Below are positions 8,723 through 17,106 of a DNA stretch of 64,000 bases, piece by piece; position 1 is the first letter of the stretch; each line of letters starts with the position of its first letter. The position numbers and the translations under genes are program-made. Under the pieces are notes generated by a model. It had not been told where the DNA came from and did not search any database. It was given only the letters and a program-made list of their open reading frames with translations. Source of the DNA: Aminivibrio pyruvatiphilus (GTDB lineage Bacteria; Synergistota; Synergistia; Synergistales; Aminobacteriaceae); NCBI RefSeq assembly GCF_004366815.1, contig NZ_SORI01000001.1, positions 124,001 to 188,000 on the forward strand, given 5' to 3'.

Positions 8723-9413
8723 TTCTGACCTCGTCCGCGAAAAGGAGGACCCTTTCCCTGAAGGCTTCCGCAAACCACACCGGCAGGGGAGGCGTTTCCG
8801 CGAAGGCCGGATCGAGGGTGAGCCCCGGGCGGAAGCGCTGCAGTACGTAGAGGGGGGCACCCCGGACCAGGTCTCCGATTCCCGGGGCGTCCTCCAGCCC
8901 GTGGATGCCCGGCACCAGGGTGGTCCGGAACTCGAAGGGGATTTTCGACCGGAGCAGGAGGGAGATGCTTTTTTCCACCAGGGAAAGATCTCCGTCCCAG
9001 CCGGAGGCAAGGGAATATTTCTCCCGGGGGGCCTTTATGTCCATGGCCACGTATTCTGCCAGGCCCCGGCCCAGCACCTCCTCCAGCACGTCAGGCCGGG
9101 CTCCGTTCGTGTCAAGCTTGACCTTCAGGTCGAGGGAACGCAGCTCCCCGAGGAAGGGAACGAGTCCCTCCTGGATTGACGGCTCGCCGCCGGTGATGCA
9201 GACACCGTCGAGGAAGTTCTTCCGCCTCTCCAGGTCCCCGATAATTTCATCTGGTTCGAAGGACTCACCTCCCGTTCCCGGCAGGACCAGCCCGGGGTTG
9301 TGGCAGAAAGGGCAGCGGAAGGGGCAGCCTTTCAGGAAGATAACTGCGGCCGCCGCCCCGGGGTAGTCAAGAAAGCCGGTCGGGATATACCCTCCGATGG
9401 AGACTGTTTCCAT
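8712..9413 (-). CDS. Radical-SAM activating enzyme (anaerobic ribonucleotide reductase activase-like)
   Basis: The 233-residue protein has the radical SAM cluster motif CPFRCPFC (C30, C34, C37), preceded by TGFLDYPG and followed by the SAM-binding GGEP. This layout matches the NrdG-type glycyl-radical activases, especially the form annotated as anaerobic ribonucleoside-triphosphate reductase activating protein in anaerobes. The partner reductase is not in the window. The ATG at 9413 is preceded by AAAGGAGGGG at good spacing; a longer open frame extends upstream but lacks support. Convergent and overlapping by 11 bases with the glycosylase gene. Confidence 0.85.
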   Translation of the reverse strand: METVSIGGYIPTGFLDYPGAAAAVIFLKGCPFRCPFCHNPGLVLPGTGGESFEPDEIIGDLERRKNFLDGVCITGGEPSIQEGLVPFLGELRSLDLKVKLDTNGARPDVLEEVLGRGLAEYVAMDIKAPREKYSLASGWDGDLSLVEKSISLLLRSKIPFEFRTTLVPGIHGLEDAPGIGDLVRGAPLYVLQRFRPGLTLDPAFAETPPLPVWFAEAFRERVLLFADEVRIRG

Positions 9414-9488
9414 GGCGATTCCCCTCCTTTGCGGCTCCATGATATCACCCCTTCGGGAAGAGAGAAATCTCCGCAGGAAAGAAAAGGT

Positions 9489-9500
9489 ATTATAATATAA
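9489..9500. promoter_or_regulatory. AT-rich -10-like element, readable on both strands
   Basis: TATAAT at 9491-9496 on the plus strand and a TATAAT on the minus strand at 9489-9494 overlap in an otherwise GC-rich gap between divergent genes. No clear -35 box was found for either direction. A short hairpin (CCCCCGC at 9534-9540 with GCGGGGG at 9546-9552) lies downstream on the plus side. Confidence 0.4.
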
Positions 9501-9581
9501 TGTTACAGGCCGCAGCATCGGCCGGAACTGTCGCCCCCGCAGACAGCGGGGGGCAGGGAAAAATTGGGAGGAGAAACGGCA

Positions 9582-10856
9582 ATGCGGCATCCATTCGGCC
9601 CCTTTTCGGGCAGAGGCGGCACCGCCGGGCAGACAGCGGCGGGAGGAGAAGAGAAAGCCCAGGGAAGCCCCGGAAGAGGCGCTGCCGGGACCCTCTCCCT
9701 TCTGTTTTCCTGTGCGGCGGTCCTGTATCTCCTCTTCAACCCGTACCCCAGCCTCACCCCGTCCCGGGCGCTGGAGATCACCAAAAACTCCAGGGACCTC
9801 TCCCCCCTTCTGAGCAACGAGGAGTTCATCAACGCCTACGAGGATGCGGCCAACGCCCGGGATACCGTGGGGTGGCTCGTGGACAGGACCCGGGAGGGCG
9901 GTTTCCTCGTGTCGTACATCTATCTCGACGGGAAGGGCGATTTCAAGGGCTGGTTCTTCGAGGTTCCCCCAGGGAGCGGTGAGGCCAGGAGGGTCACCCG
10001 GTCCATGGGGGAGCATTATGTCGCTCTGATCGACGACCGCTTCGAGAGAAGCACCCCGGCCGTTTCCGAAAGGGACAGGGTCACCCGCTGGGTGAAGGAG
10101 GCGAAAGCCCTGTCAGGCGGCGGTACAGTTCTGGAAGAGATTTCCAGGGAACTCGGCAGGACGGGGGTCAGGAAGGACTACGGATGGATGGCCCGCCCTC
10201 TCGGCAACGGAAAATGGCTGGTGGGCTTCGTGTACGAGCCCGAGGGGGCCGGAGCGGGAGAAAAGAGGGGATGGGTGTTTCACGTCAACTCCCGGGCTTC
10301 CTCTCTCCTTTCCGGAGGCGGACTTCCCCTGGGGGCGGGATCGGTGGAAGACCTTCTCCGGCTTTTCGGTACCCCTGGAGACGCTCCTCTGCCCAAAGTT
10401 CCTGTCCCTGCGGACGAAACGGACTTCATCCCCCTCGGGGTCTTTATGGAGTCCACCCTTACGCGGTTCGGCGGCAGCCCTTCCGAAGCGAGGCTGCGGT
10501 TCGGCGAGCCGGGAGCGGTGAGGAGGAGAAATGTGGCGCAGCCTTCTGATCCCCCGGGAGGCAGGCCTGTGCTCACCATGATGTGGCCGGGGCTTTCCCT
10601 GGATTTTTCCGGAAGTTCGGGCGCCGAACGGCTGGTGTCCGCTGCGGTGAAGACGGGAAGCCACCCCTTCGGACCGGATCCGGGTATCCGGGTTGGGGAT
10701 CTCTTCTCCAGGGTGTCTGACCTGCTGGGAGAGCCGAGTGACAGAAATTCCAGGTCGGTGGTCTATTCCGGCCGGGACGTTCCCTTCTGCCTGGTCTTCG
10801 ACCTGAGGAAGGACGGCCGGATCGCCGGAATGTCCTTCTCCGTGCCGGCGGAATGA
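9582..10856 (+). CDS. Membrane-anchored protein of unknown function
   Basis: The 424-residue protein has a glycine-rich cytoplasmic N-terminus, one transmembrane segment at about 36-53, and a long, probably extracytoplasmic, remainder. The C-terminal part has repeated short segments of the form V-x3-LGxP followed by a Y or F strand, for example VSDLLGEPSD near 380. These recall the SmpA/BLIP-like fold but are too diverged to name. The ATG at 9582 follows GGGAGGAG by nine bases. The J-domain gene starts 31 bases downstream on the same strand, suggesting a shared transcript. Confidence 0.6.
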   Translation: MRHPFGPFSGRGGTAGQTAAGGEEKAQGSPGRGAAGTLSLLFSCAAVLYLLFNPYPSLTPSRALEITKNSRDLSPLLSNEEFINAYEDAANARDTVGWLVDRTREGGFLVSYIYLDGKGDFKGWFFEVPPGSGEARRVTRSMGEHYVALIDDRFERSTPAVSERDRVTRWVKEAKALSGGGTVLEEISRELGRTGVRKDYGWMARPLGNGKWLVGFVYEPEGAGAGEKRGWVFHVNSRASSLLSGGGLPLGAGSVEDLLRLFGTPGDAPLPKVPVPADETDFIPLGVFMESTLTRFGGSPSEARLRFGEPGAVRRRNVAQPSDPPGGRPVLTMMWPGLSLDFSGSSGAERLVSAAVKTGSHPFGPDPGIRVGDLFSRVSDLLGEPSDRNSRSVVYSGRDVPFCLVFDLRKDGRIAGMSFSVPAE

Positions 10857-10887
10857 ACCGCTGCCGGGGTATTTCAAGGAGGTTTCC

Positions 10888-11262
10888 ATGTCCCTGATAT
10901 TGAAGCTGCTGCTGAAGGCGGCGCCGTTGCTTCTTTTTCTTCTTGTTTCCCGGGCGGTGCGGGAGATGTTCCGGACGCAGCAGGGAGCCGGAAGAGCCTA
11001 TGACCGCCCGCCCGAAGGAGACCGGCAGGGAGCGGCCGGACCCCGCAGGGCGGGGCGGAGGGATCCCTATGCTGTCCTGGGATGTCCTCCCTCGTCCTCG
11101 GACGGGGAGATAAAAAAGCGGTACCGGGAGCTGCTCGGGAAATATCACCCCGACAAATTCATCGGCCAGGATCTCGATGCCGACTTCGTGGAGCTCGCCT
11201 CGAAAAAATTCCAGGAGATCCAGGAAGCCTACGAGGCAATCCGGTCACGGAGAGGATTCTGA
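10888..11262 (+). CDS. Membrane-anchored J-domain protein
   Basis: The 124-residue protein has an N-terminal hydrophobic anchor (about 3-20), a short basic linker and a C-terminal J domain with the HPD tripeptide at 87-89 and flanking helices (EIKKRYRELLGKY). J domains stimulate the ATPase of DnaK-type chaperones, so this protein should recruit Hsp70 to the inner membrane face, as DjlA-type proteins do. It lacks the zinc finger and C-terminal substrate domains of full DnaJ. The start has a strong AAGGAGGTTTCC site. It probably shares a transcript with the membrane protein upstream. Confidence 0.85.
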   Translation: MSLILKLLLKAAPLLLFLLVSRAVREMFRTQQGAGRAYDRPPEGDRQGAAGPRRAGRRDPYAVLGCPPSSSDGEIKKRYRELLGKYHPDKFIGQDLDADFVELASKKFQEIQEAYEAIRSRRGF

Positions 11263-11420
11263 TGCTATGGAAGCATCTGAGGTTATTTTTCATAATAATC
11301 TTATAAGAGGGCTTCATTTTCGTTTCGTCCAGTGGTACGGCCCGTGGTACAATGACCCCGTCCGGAGACTGCGCCGGACAAAAATATCCGTCCCCTGCCC
11401 GAGGGAAAAGGAGAGTCGCC

Positions 11421-13082
11421 ATGTCAACTCTGGAGTTCTATAAGGATCCCGGTAGCTTCTCTTCCATCAAGTCCCAGGCGCGAACCACCATTGAAACCGC
11501 CTTTTTCGGAAACAACGTGGTCCCGGTCGCAAATCTCCGGGAAGCCTACGATCTTGCCCGGACAAGCCCCGGAACCGTGGAGCTCACGGGAATGCCGGTG
11601 TACCGTCCCGAGGGGCAGGGACTGCCCTCCGGAAGCAACGTCCTGCTGATGAACGACGGCGCCGTGGTGGGTCGGTGCGCCGCCGCACGGAAAATCGTCG
11701 GCGAGCCGGGAGTGAACATGGGAGAGCTTGCTCCCCTTCTCCGGGAGGCGGTGTACGGAAGCCGGTTCCGCACCTTCTATTCCGCCGAGGCCTATATCGG
11801 CCTCGAAAAGGATTTCATGGTCAAGGCCCATCTCCTTGCGCCGAAGAACCACGAAAACCTGGTGTACAACTGGATGCTGAACTTCCAGTACCTGAACAAA
11901 ACCTACATGGACATGTACAGGGAATCCCGGTCTCTTCCCGACGGCGACATCTTCATGTTTGCCGACCCCGACTGGACGTCCCCCGAGTATCCTTTCGGGC
12001 TCGCCTTTTTCGACCCTGTCCACAACTGCGCCGCCGTCCTGGGCATGCGCTATTTCGGAGAGCTGAAGAAGGGAACCCTCACCCTCGCCTGGGGAACCGC
12101 CGTACGGAACGGCTTCGCGTCCTGCCACGGGGGACTGAAGCGGTACAACCTGAAGAGCGGCCGGTCCTTCGTGTCCGCCGTGTTCGGACTGTCGGGATCG
12201 GGGAAATCAACCCTCACCCACGCCCGCCACGGCGGCAGGTACGACATCACCGTCCTCCACGACGACGCCTTCATCATCAACGTGAAGGAGAAGTACGCCA
12301 TCGCCCTGGAGCCTTCCTATTTCGACAAGGTGCAGGACTATCCCATGGGGTGCGAGGACAACAAGTTCATTATCTCCCTGCAGAACTGCGGCGTGACCAG
12401 GGGAGAGGACGGGCTGCTCTACCCGGTGACGGAGGACCTGCGGAACGGAAACGGCCGGGCCATCAAGTCGAAGCTCTGGTCGCCGGTCCGGGTGGACCGC
12501 ATCGACGAGCCCATCAACGCCGTGTTCTGGCTCATGAAGGACCAGTCCCTGCCGCCTGTTCTTCGTCTCAGGGGGCCCGACCTCGCCGCCGTGATGGGGG
12601 CCACCCTCGCCACGAAACGGACCACCGCGGAGCGGCTTGCTCCCGGCATAGACCCCAATGCGCTCGTGATCGAGTGCTACGCCAATCCCTTCCGGACCTA
12701 CCCCCTCGCCCTGGATTACGAACGGTTCAGGACCCTCTTCGTGGACGGGGTGGACTGCTATATCCTCAACACGGGGGATTTCATGGGGAAGAAGGTCACT
12801 CCGTCCGACACCCTGGGGATTCTCGAGGCCATCATCGAGGAGAAGGCCCGCTTCGTGCCCTTCGGTCCCTTCAGCGACATGGAGACCATGGAGCTCGAGC
12901 GGTTCCCCGTGGATTTTTCGGACGAGAAGTACCGGAGGGAGTTCTTCGCCCGGTTCCGGGACAGGCTGGCTTTCGTGAAGTCAAGGGAGACCGAGAAGGG
13001 CGGCATGGACAGGCTTCCTCCGGAAGCGGAGGCGGCGCTGCGGAAGGCCCTGGACGAGATGGGCTACCCGGTGCAGGAGTAA
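11421..13082 (+). CDS. Phosphoenolpyruvate carboxykinase (ATP)-like protein
   Basis: The 553-residue protein has a P-loop of the PEPCK type, GLSGSGKSTL (256-265), followed by a second acidic site LHDDAF and the segment NVKEKYAIALEP. These support the ATP-dependent PEP carboxykinase fold, which interconverts oxaloacetate and PEP. Several hallmarks of classical PckA are altered: the kinase-2 site reads LHDDAF rather than IGDDEH, and the ENTR and C-terminal YxTG-like blocks are not recognised. It may be a distant PEPCK relative. The ATG at 11421 follows AAAGGAGAG. A TACAAT at 11348-11353 is a possible -10 element. It ends at a strong hairpin terminator. Confidence 0.7.
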   Translation: MSTLEFYKDPGSFSSIKSQARTTIETAFFGNNVVPVANLREAYDLARTSPGTVELTGMPVYRPEGQGLPSGSNVLLMNDGAVVGRCAAARKIVGEPGVNMGELAPLLREAVYGSRFRTFYSAEAYIGLEKDFMVKAHLLAPKNHENLVYNWMLNFQYLNKTYMDMYRESRSLPDGDIFMFADPDWTSPEYPFGLAFFDPVHNCAAVLGMRYFGELKKGTLTLAWGTAVRNGFASCHGGLKRYNLKSGRSFVSAVFGLSGSGKSTLTHARHGGRYDITVLHDDAFIINVKEKYAIALEPSYFDKVQDYPMGCEDNKFIISLQNCGVTRGEDGLLYPVTEDLRNGNGRAIKSKLWSPVRVDRIDEPINAVFWLMKDQSLPPVLRLRGPDLAAVMGATLATKRTTAERLAPGIDPNALVIECYANPFRTYPLALDYERFRTLFVDGVDCYILNTGDFMGKKVTPSDTLGILEAIIEEKARFVPFGPFSDMETMELERFPVDFSDEKYRREFFARFRDRLAFVKSRETEKGGMDRLPPEAEAALRKALDEMGYPVQE

Positions 13083-13086
13083 CCGG

Positions 13087-13674
13087 TCAGGACTGCCGCG
13101 GGCCGGGGGATTCCCCGGCCCGTGATTTTTCCGGGCGGGCGAAGTACTCTCTCAGCAGGCTGTTCCCCCGAAAAAGCCGCACCCTCGAGATGACCTGCCT
13201 TCTGCAGACCCATTCGAAACCTTCCCGTGCCTTTTCTTCCGTGGTCCTGTCCCGTTCCATGAGGGAGGGCTCCTTTGCGGCGCCGGGCCATGACCGCCAC
13301 TCTCCCGAAAGGGGCTCCTGGTAAAGGACGAGCCATGAGTAGTCCGACCAGAGCCCCGGAACCCGGTAGCGCCTCCGGCCTTCCCCTTCGGCGTGGATGA
13401 GGATGCTCAGTTCGTCCCGGAACCTGGTGGCCGTTCCGCGGTATTCCTTCCCGTCAGCGCGGCCGGTGAAGGAGACGTTTCCGCCGTGGCCGCCGATGCC
13501 TGAAGCTTCGCACCACTGCCTGATCTCCTCCAGCAGTCCGTCGAAATCCAGGGGTATCCCCCGGGCTGAGGCGTAAGTTTCCGCGAAGCGCCGCTCAAGG
13601 AGAAATTCACCCGGCCGGGGCGCCGGTGCGCAGAAGTCCTGAAACCGTGCGGGGAAAAGGGGCCGTATGTTCAT
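13087..13674 (-). CDS. Hypothetical protein
   Basis: A 195-residue, apparently soluble protein with no signal peptide or membrane segment and no family recognised. It is rich in aromatic and charged residues, with a GIGGHGGNVSF segment near 60. Coding is supported by a GAAGGAG site five bases before the ATG at 13674 and by its neat fit between convergent and divergent neighbours. It converges on the PEPCK-like gene, whose terminator hairpin lies inside its last codons. Confidence 0.6.
   Translation of the reverse strand: MNIRPLFPARFQDFCAPAPRPGEFLLERRFAETYASARGIPLDFDGLLEEIRQWCEASGIGGHGGNVSFTGRADGKEYRGTATRFRDELSILIHAEGEGRRRYRVPGLWSDYSWLVLYQEPLSGEWRSWPGAAKEPSLMERDRTTEEKAREGFEWVCRRQVISRVRLFRGNSLLREYFARPEKSRAGESPGPRQS
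13099..13130 (+). terminator. Intrinsic terminator of the PEPCK-like gene
   Basis: CGGGCCGGGG (13099-13108) pairs perfectly with CCCCGGCCCG (13113-13122) around a GATT loop. TGATTTTT follows, with five T at 13126-13130. It lies within the 3' end of the convergent hypothetical gene. Confidence 0.8.
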
Positions 13675-13742
13675 GGGGTCTCCTTCGGATAAACGTGCCG
13701 GTCCAAAACTGCGGGTATCTTTCTATGGCCGGCGTTTTCCCA

Positions 13743-13843
13743 AAATCCGCAGCTTTTCCCGGCAGAGGGAGTGTCGCCGGGAAAAGCGCCCGGGCCGACG
13801 GCCCAAGCGAGCACCGGTGACGCTCCCCGCTGCCTGCGGATTT
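13743..13843 (+). repeat. Dispersed foldback repeat, copy B (core only)
   Basis: This 101-bp copy is the simplest form. The outer 10 bases AAATCCGCAG (13743-13752) and CTGCGGATTT (13834-13843) are perfect inverted repeats. The inner arms CAGAGGGAGTGTCGCCGG and CCGGTGACGCTCCCCGCTG pair with a few mismatches, so the whole unit can fold into one long hairpin. It has no central insert. It lies just upstream of the MATE gene promoter. Confidence 0.88.
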
Positions 13844-13860
13844 GGATTCTCTGTTTCGGC

Positions 13861-13888
13861 TTTACTATATTATTCTTTTCCCTATAAT
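13861..13888 (+). promoter_or_regulatory. Candidate promoter of the MATE gene
   Basis: TTTACT (13861-13866) and TATAAT (13883-13888) with a 16-base spacer, 38 bases ahead of the ATG at 13926. The -10 is perfect and the -35 weak. Confidence 0.55.
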
Positions 13889-13925
13889 CATACTCCTGAC
13901 GGAAATAACTTCGGAGGCTTCGAGT

Positions 13926-15338
13926 ATGGCACATTCACCAGACAGAACCAACGTCATGGGGACCGATTCCATTCCCCGCCTGATGGTCCGGTTTTCGCTG
14001 CCGGCCATCGGCGGGATGCTGGCCAACGCCCTGTACAACATCGTGGACCGCATCTTCGTGGGGCGCACCGTGGGCCCGGCGGGGATCGGCGCCATCAGCG
14101 TGGCCTTTCCCTTCATGCTGCTGGTCATCGCCTACGGCCTGCTCATAGGTGTGGGGGCGGGAGCCCTGGTGTCCATATCCCTCGGTGAGAAGCGCCGGGC
14201 ACGGGCGGAAAAGACCATGGGAAACGCCCTCGTTTTCCTCATCGGCGGAAGCGTCGTCATTGCCGTCCTGGGGGGGATGTACAGCGCCCCGGTCCTGGAG
14301 CTTTCGGGCGCGAGCCCCACCATGCTGCCCCTATCAAAGGAATATCTCGACATCATCGTCTGGGGCATCCCTTTTTCGACCCTTGCCTTCGGGCTCAACT
14401 ATTTCATCCGGGCGGAGGGGAATCCCCGCTATGCCATGTACACCCTCTTCGTCGGTGCCTTTGCCAATATCATCCTGGACGGGATCCTCATCCTGGGCCT
14501 CGGAATGGGCATCCGCGGGGCGGCGCTGGCCACGGTGGCCTCCCAGGTGCTTTCCCTCGGATGGGCTGCCGCCTATTATATCCGGAAATGGGGAACCCTC
14601 CGGTTCCGGAGGAAAAACCTCCGTCCCGACCGGATAATCGTCGGAAAAATACTGGCCATCGGCGCGGCGCCTTTTCTTACGGAGCTGAGCTTCACCTTCG
14701 TCATGGCGCTTTTCAACCGCTTTCTTCGCACCTATGGCGGCGACCTCGCCATATCCGCCATGGGGATCTTCTTCAGTCTCGACAGTCTGCTGTTCCTTCC
14801 TGTTCTCGGTCTGGCGGAGGGAGTGCAGCCCCTCATCGGGTACAACTACGGAGCGAGGGACTACGGCCGGGTGATCTCCGCCGTGCGGTCCGCCATGCTC
14901 CTGGGGCTCGCCTTTTTCGCGGGGAGCTTCCTGCTCATCATGACAGTGCCGGAACCGCTGATCCGCATCTTCAACGACAACGACCCGGCACTGCTGGCTT
15001 TGGCCGTCCGGGGGCTGCGGATCGGCTACAGCGGCGTCCTTTTCGCCTCGGTGAGCATCATCGCCTCTCATACCTTCCAGGCTATCGGGAAGCCGAAAAA
15101 GGGAATTTTTCTCACTCTCTCCCGGCATTTTCTCTTCATCCTCGTCCCACTGTACTTCCTTCCGCCTCTCCTTGGGACAGACGGGGTCTGGCTGGCCATT
15201 CCCCTCTCCGACCTGGGAGGAGGGCTCCTGGGAGCCTGGTTCCTGAAGCGGGAGTTCGCCCTCATGAGGCGGGACCAGCAGATTGACGAGATGTCGCCTC
15301 CTCCGGGGCCGGCAGCACCTCTTTCCGATTCTGTATAA
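13926..15338 (+). CDS. MATE family efflux transporter
   Basis: The 470-residue integral membrane protein has twelve predicted segments and the MATE features GGMLANALYNIVDRIFVG (near 30) and IGYNYGARDYGRV (near 310), where the second half repeats the first. MATE proteins export drugs or metabolic cations using sodium or protons; the substrate cannot be inferred. The ATG at 13926 is chosen because GGAGG (13913-13917) precedes it by eight bases and the protein then begins with a normal MATE N-terminus. An in-frame ATG at 13842 would overlap the promoter and foldback repeat copy B. Confidence 0.92.
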   Translation: MAHSPDRTNVMGTDSIPRLMVRFSLPAIGGMLANALYNIVDRIFVGRTVGPAGIGAISVAFPFMLLVIAYGLLIGVGAGALVSISLGEKRRARAEKTMGNALVFLIGGSVVIAVLGGMYSAPVLELSGASPTMLPLSKEYLDIIVWGIPFSTLAFGLNYFIRAEGNPRYAMYTLFVGAFANIILDGILILGLGMGIRGAALATVASQVLSLGWAAAYYIRKWGTLRFRRKNLRPDRIIVGKILAIGAAPFLTELSFTFVMALFNRFLRTYGGDLAISAMGIFFSLDSLLFLPVLGLAEGVQPLIGYNYGARDYGRVISAVRSAMLLGLAFFAGSFLLIMTVPEPLIRIFNDNDPALLALAVRGLRIGYSGVLFASVSIIASHTFQAIGKPKKGIFLTLSRHFLFILVPLYFLPPLLGTDGVWLAIPLSDLGGGLLGAWFLKREFALMRRDQQIDEMSPPPGPAAPLSDSV

Positions 15339-15381
15339 TAGCTGGTAGAAACGGAGCCGAAGTTGCAAAGGGAGGTTTTTT

Positions 15382-15465
15382 ATGAATAGAAAGCATGAAT
15401 CCGCAATGGAAAACAGACGGAAGCCCGCCGGAGAGCAGGCCCCGCCGGGAGGCTTCCGGGCATGA
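15382..15465 (+). CDS. Upstream small ORF of 27 codons, translationally coupled to DUF1576 gene
   Basis: An ATG at 15382 with a very strong AAAGGGAGG site seven bases upstream opens a 27-codon frame that ends in TGA at 15463-15465. Its stop overlaps the ATG of the DUF1576 gene (ATGA). The peptide is basic and polar with a proline- and glycine-rich end, and is not hydrophobic. The downstream gene has no obvious ribosome site apart from GGGAGG inside this ORF. It is probably a coupling leader rather than a functional peptide, which is inference. Confidence 0.55.
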   Translation: MNRKHESAMENRRKPAGEQAPPGGFRA

Positions 15466-16742
15466 AGTCCTCAGGGAAGATCGGGTTTGAAAAGGCCCTT
15501 GTGGGTGAGGGCGGAAAAGTCGCATTCCTCTTTTCCTTCGGAATCGCACTCTGCCTTTTCGGCCTTTCCAGGGACTCCTTCCAGGATATCCTGTCAGGCC
15601 TGTGGCGGATTCTCATCGAGCCGGACTATCTCATTTCGGACTACATGGACGTGGGAGGCATGGGAGCGGCCTTCGTGAACAGCGGGCTGCTCACCGTGCT
15701 GTTTACGTCCATTCTCGTTTTCCTTCGTGTCCATATCAGGGGCATATCCATAGCCGCCGTCTTTACCGTGGCAGGATTCTCCTTCTTCGGTAAAAATCTG
15801 CTGAACGTCTGGTTCATCGTTGGCGGAGTCTGGCTTTACGCCAGAAGCCAGAAAGAACCCTTCCTGAAATTCATCTACATCGCCTTCTTCGGCACAGCCC
15901 TGGCTCCGCTGGTAAGCCAGCTCATGTTCGGCTTCCATTTTCCTCCCTACCTCAGAATCTTTCTCGGCTCGGCTGCGGGGCTTTCCGCGGGCTTCCTGCT
16001 TCCTCCCCTGGCCGCCGCCTTCCTCTCGGTCCACCACGGCTACAATCTCTACAACGTGGGATTCACCGCCGGAATGGTGGGGACTCTCTACGTTTCCGTC
16101 TTCCGTTCCCACGGATTCATCACGGCGAGCAGGATAATCTGGTCCACAGGACACAATGGGCTGCTGTTCCCCGTCTGCGCCGCCTTTTTCCTTTTCCTCG
16201 CCGCGGCGGGACTGCTGCTGGGAGGGGGCAAATCGCCCGGCGCACTGCGGTCTCTGTGGAGACATTCCGGCCGCCTCCTGGCGGACTTCGTGGACATGTT
16301 CGACTTTCCCGCCACGCTTATAAACATGGGGCTGACGGGCCTGGCGGCAACCGCCTACCTCTACTTCAGCGGCGGAGACTTTAACGGGCCGACCCTGGGG
16401 GGGCTTCTGACCATCGCCGGGTTCAGCGCCATGGGAAAGACTCCCCTCAACATCACGCCCATCCTGCTCGGCGTCATGCTGGGCAGCGTCACGAAAGACT
16501 GGAGCCTGACCGATCCGCCGATCCAGCTCGCCGCACTTTTCGGAACCACCCTGGCCCCCATAGCGGGGGAGTTCGGCTGGATTGCCGGCGTTCTGGCGGG
16601 GTACGTCCATTCTTCGGTGGTGCTGAACGTCGGGGTGCTCCACGCCGGCTTCAACCTGTACAACAACGGCTTCGCCGGGGGCATAGTGGCCGCCATCCTG
16701 GTCCCCCTCATCGAGGCCTTCCGAGGGAGGGAGAAGAGATGA
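15462..16742 (+). CDS. DUF1576 family membrane protein
   Basis: The 426-residue protein has about twelve membrane segments and an internal duplication. The pattern GYNLYNVGFTAGMVGT (near 192) recurs as GFNLYNNGFAGGIVAA near the C-terminus, and GFSFFGKNLLN recurs as GFSAMGKTPLN. This is the DUF1576 family, whose biochemical role is not established; a transporter is plausible from the repeat topology. Translation appears coupled to the 27-codon ORF upstream (ATGA overlap), and the gene itself overlaps the next gene by four bases, so the three are one unit. Confidence 0.82.
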   Translation: MKSSGKIGFEKALVGEGGKVAFLFSFGIALCLFGLSRDSFQDILSGLWRILIEPDYLISDYMDVGGMGAAFVNSGLLTVLFTSILVFLRVHIRGISIAAVFTVAGFSFFGKNLLNVWFIVGGVWLYARSQKEPFLKFIYIAFFGTALAPLVSQLMFGFHFPPYLRIFLGSAAGLSAGFLLPPLAAAFLSVHHGYNLYNVGFTAGMVGTLYVSVFRSHGFITASRIIWSTGHNGLLFPVCAAFFLFLAAAGLLLGGGKSPGALRSLWRHSGRLLADFVDMFDFPATLINMGLTGLAATAYLYFSGGDFNGPTLGGLLTIAGFSAMGKTPLNITPILLGVMLGSVTKDWSLTDPPIQLAALFGTTLAPIAGEFGWIAGVLAGYVHSSVVLNVGVLHAGFNLYNNGFAGGIVAAILVPLIEAFRGREKR

Positions 16743-17089
16743 GACACGAACGGCTCGTAGTGTCCCGGATCGTGAGCGAGCTCATGAATTTTTTCTTTTC
16801 CATGGGGGCCCGGGAGTTCCAGTCCAGGGTCACCCGGAGCGACGAGGGACACGAGATCGTCATCGAGTCGGATTACGCCGGCAGCCAGGGAAGCAAGCTG
16901 CGGGAGATGACCCGGCTCCTCCGGATGCCCCGGGCACGGGAGATGGAGGAATACTCCTGGTCCCTGTCGGGGGACATCAGTACCGGCCAGGAGATCTACC
17001 TTGTGGGCATCCTGACCGATACGGTGTCGGTGGATCATGACGAGCAGGCGGGAAAGGTGCGCATCGTCCTTTTCCGGAAGCGGAACTGA
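16739..17089 (+). CDS. Small conserved-looking protein coupled to the DUF1576 gene
   Basis: A 116-residue soluble protein with an alternating helix-strand pattern (helix at 5-22, strands near 38-46, helix near 50-62, strands at the end). The start overlaps the DUF1576 stop (ATGA), implying coupled expression and perhaps a cytosolic partner of that membrane protein. No family recognised. The pattern loosely resembles a histidine-kinase-like ATPase fragment, but without usable motifs this is not claimed. Confidence 0.6.
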   Translation: MRHERLVVSRIVSELMNFFFSMGAREFQSRVTRSDEGHEIVIESDYAGSQGSKLREMTRLLRMPRAREMEEYSWSLSGDISTGQEIYLVGILTDTVSVDHDEQAGKVRIVLFRKRN

Positions 17090-17106
17090 GGGCAAGGGGG
17101 GGTATC

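Noticed and set aside
9413-10016. N-terminal extension of the radical-SAM protein
   Set aside because: The open frame continues upstream, but the ATG at 9413 has an excellent ribosome site and a normal family start; the extension overlaps the divergent gene.
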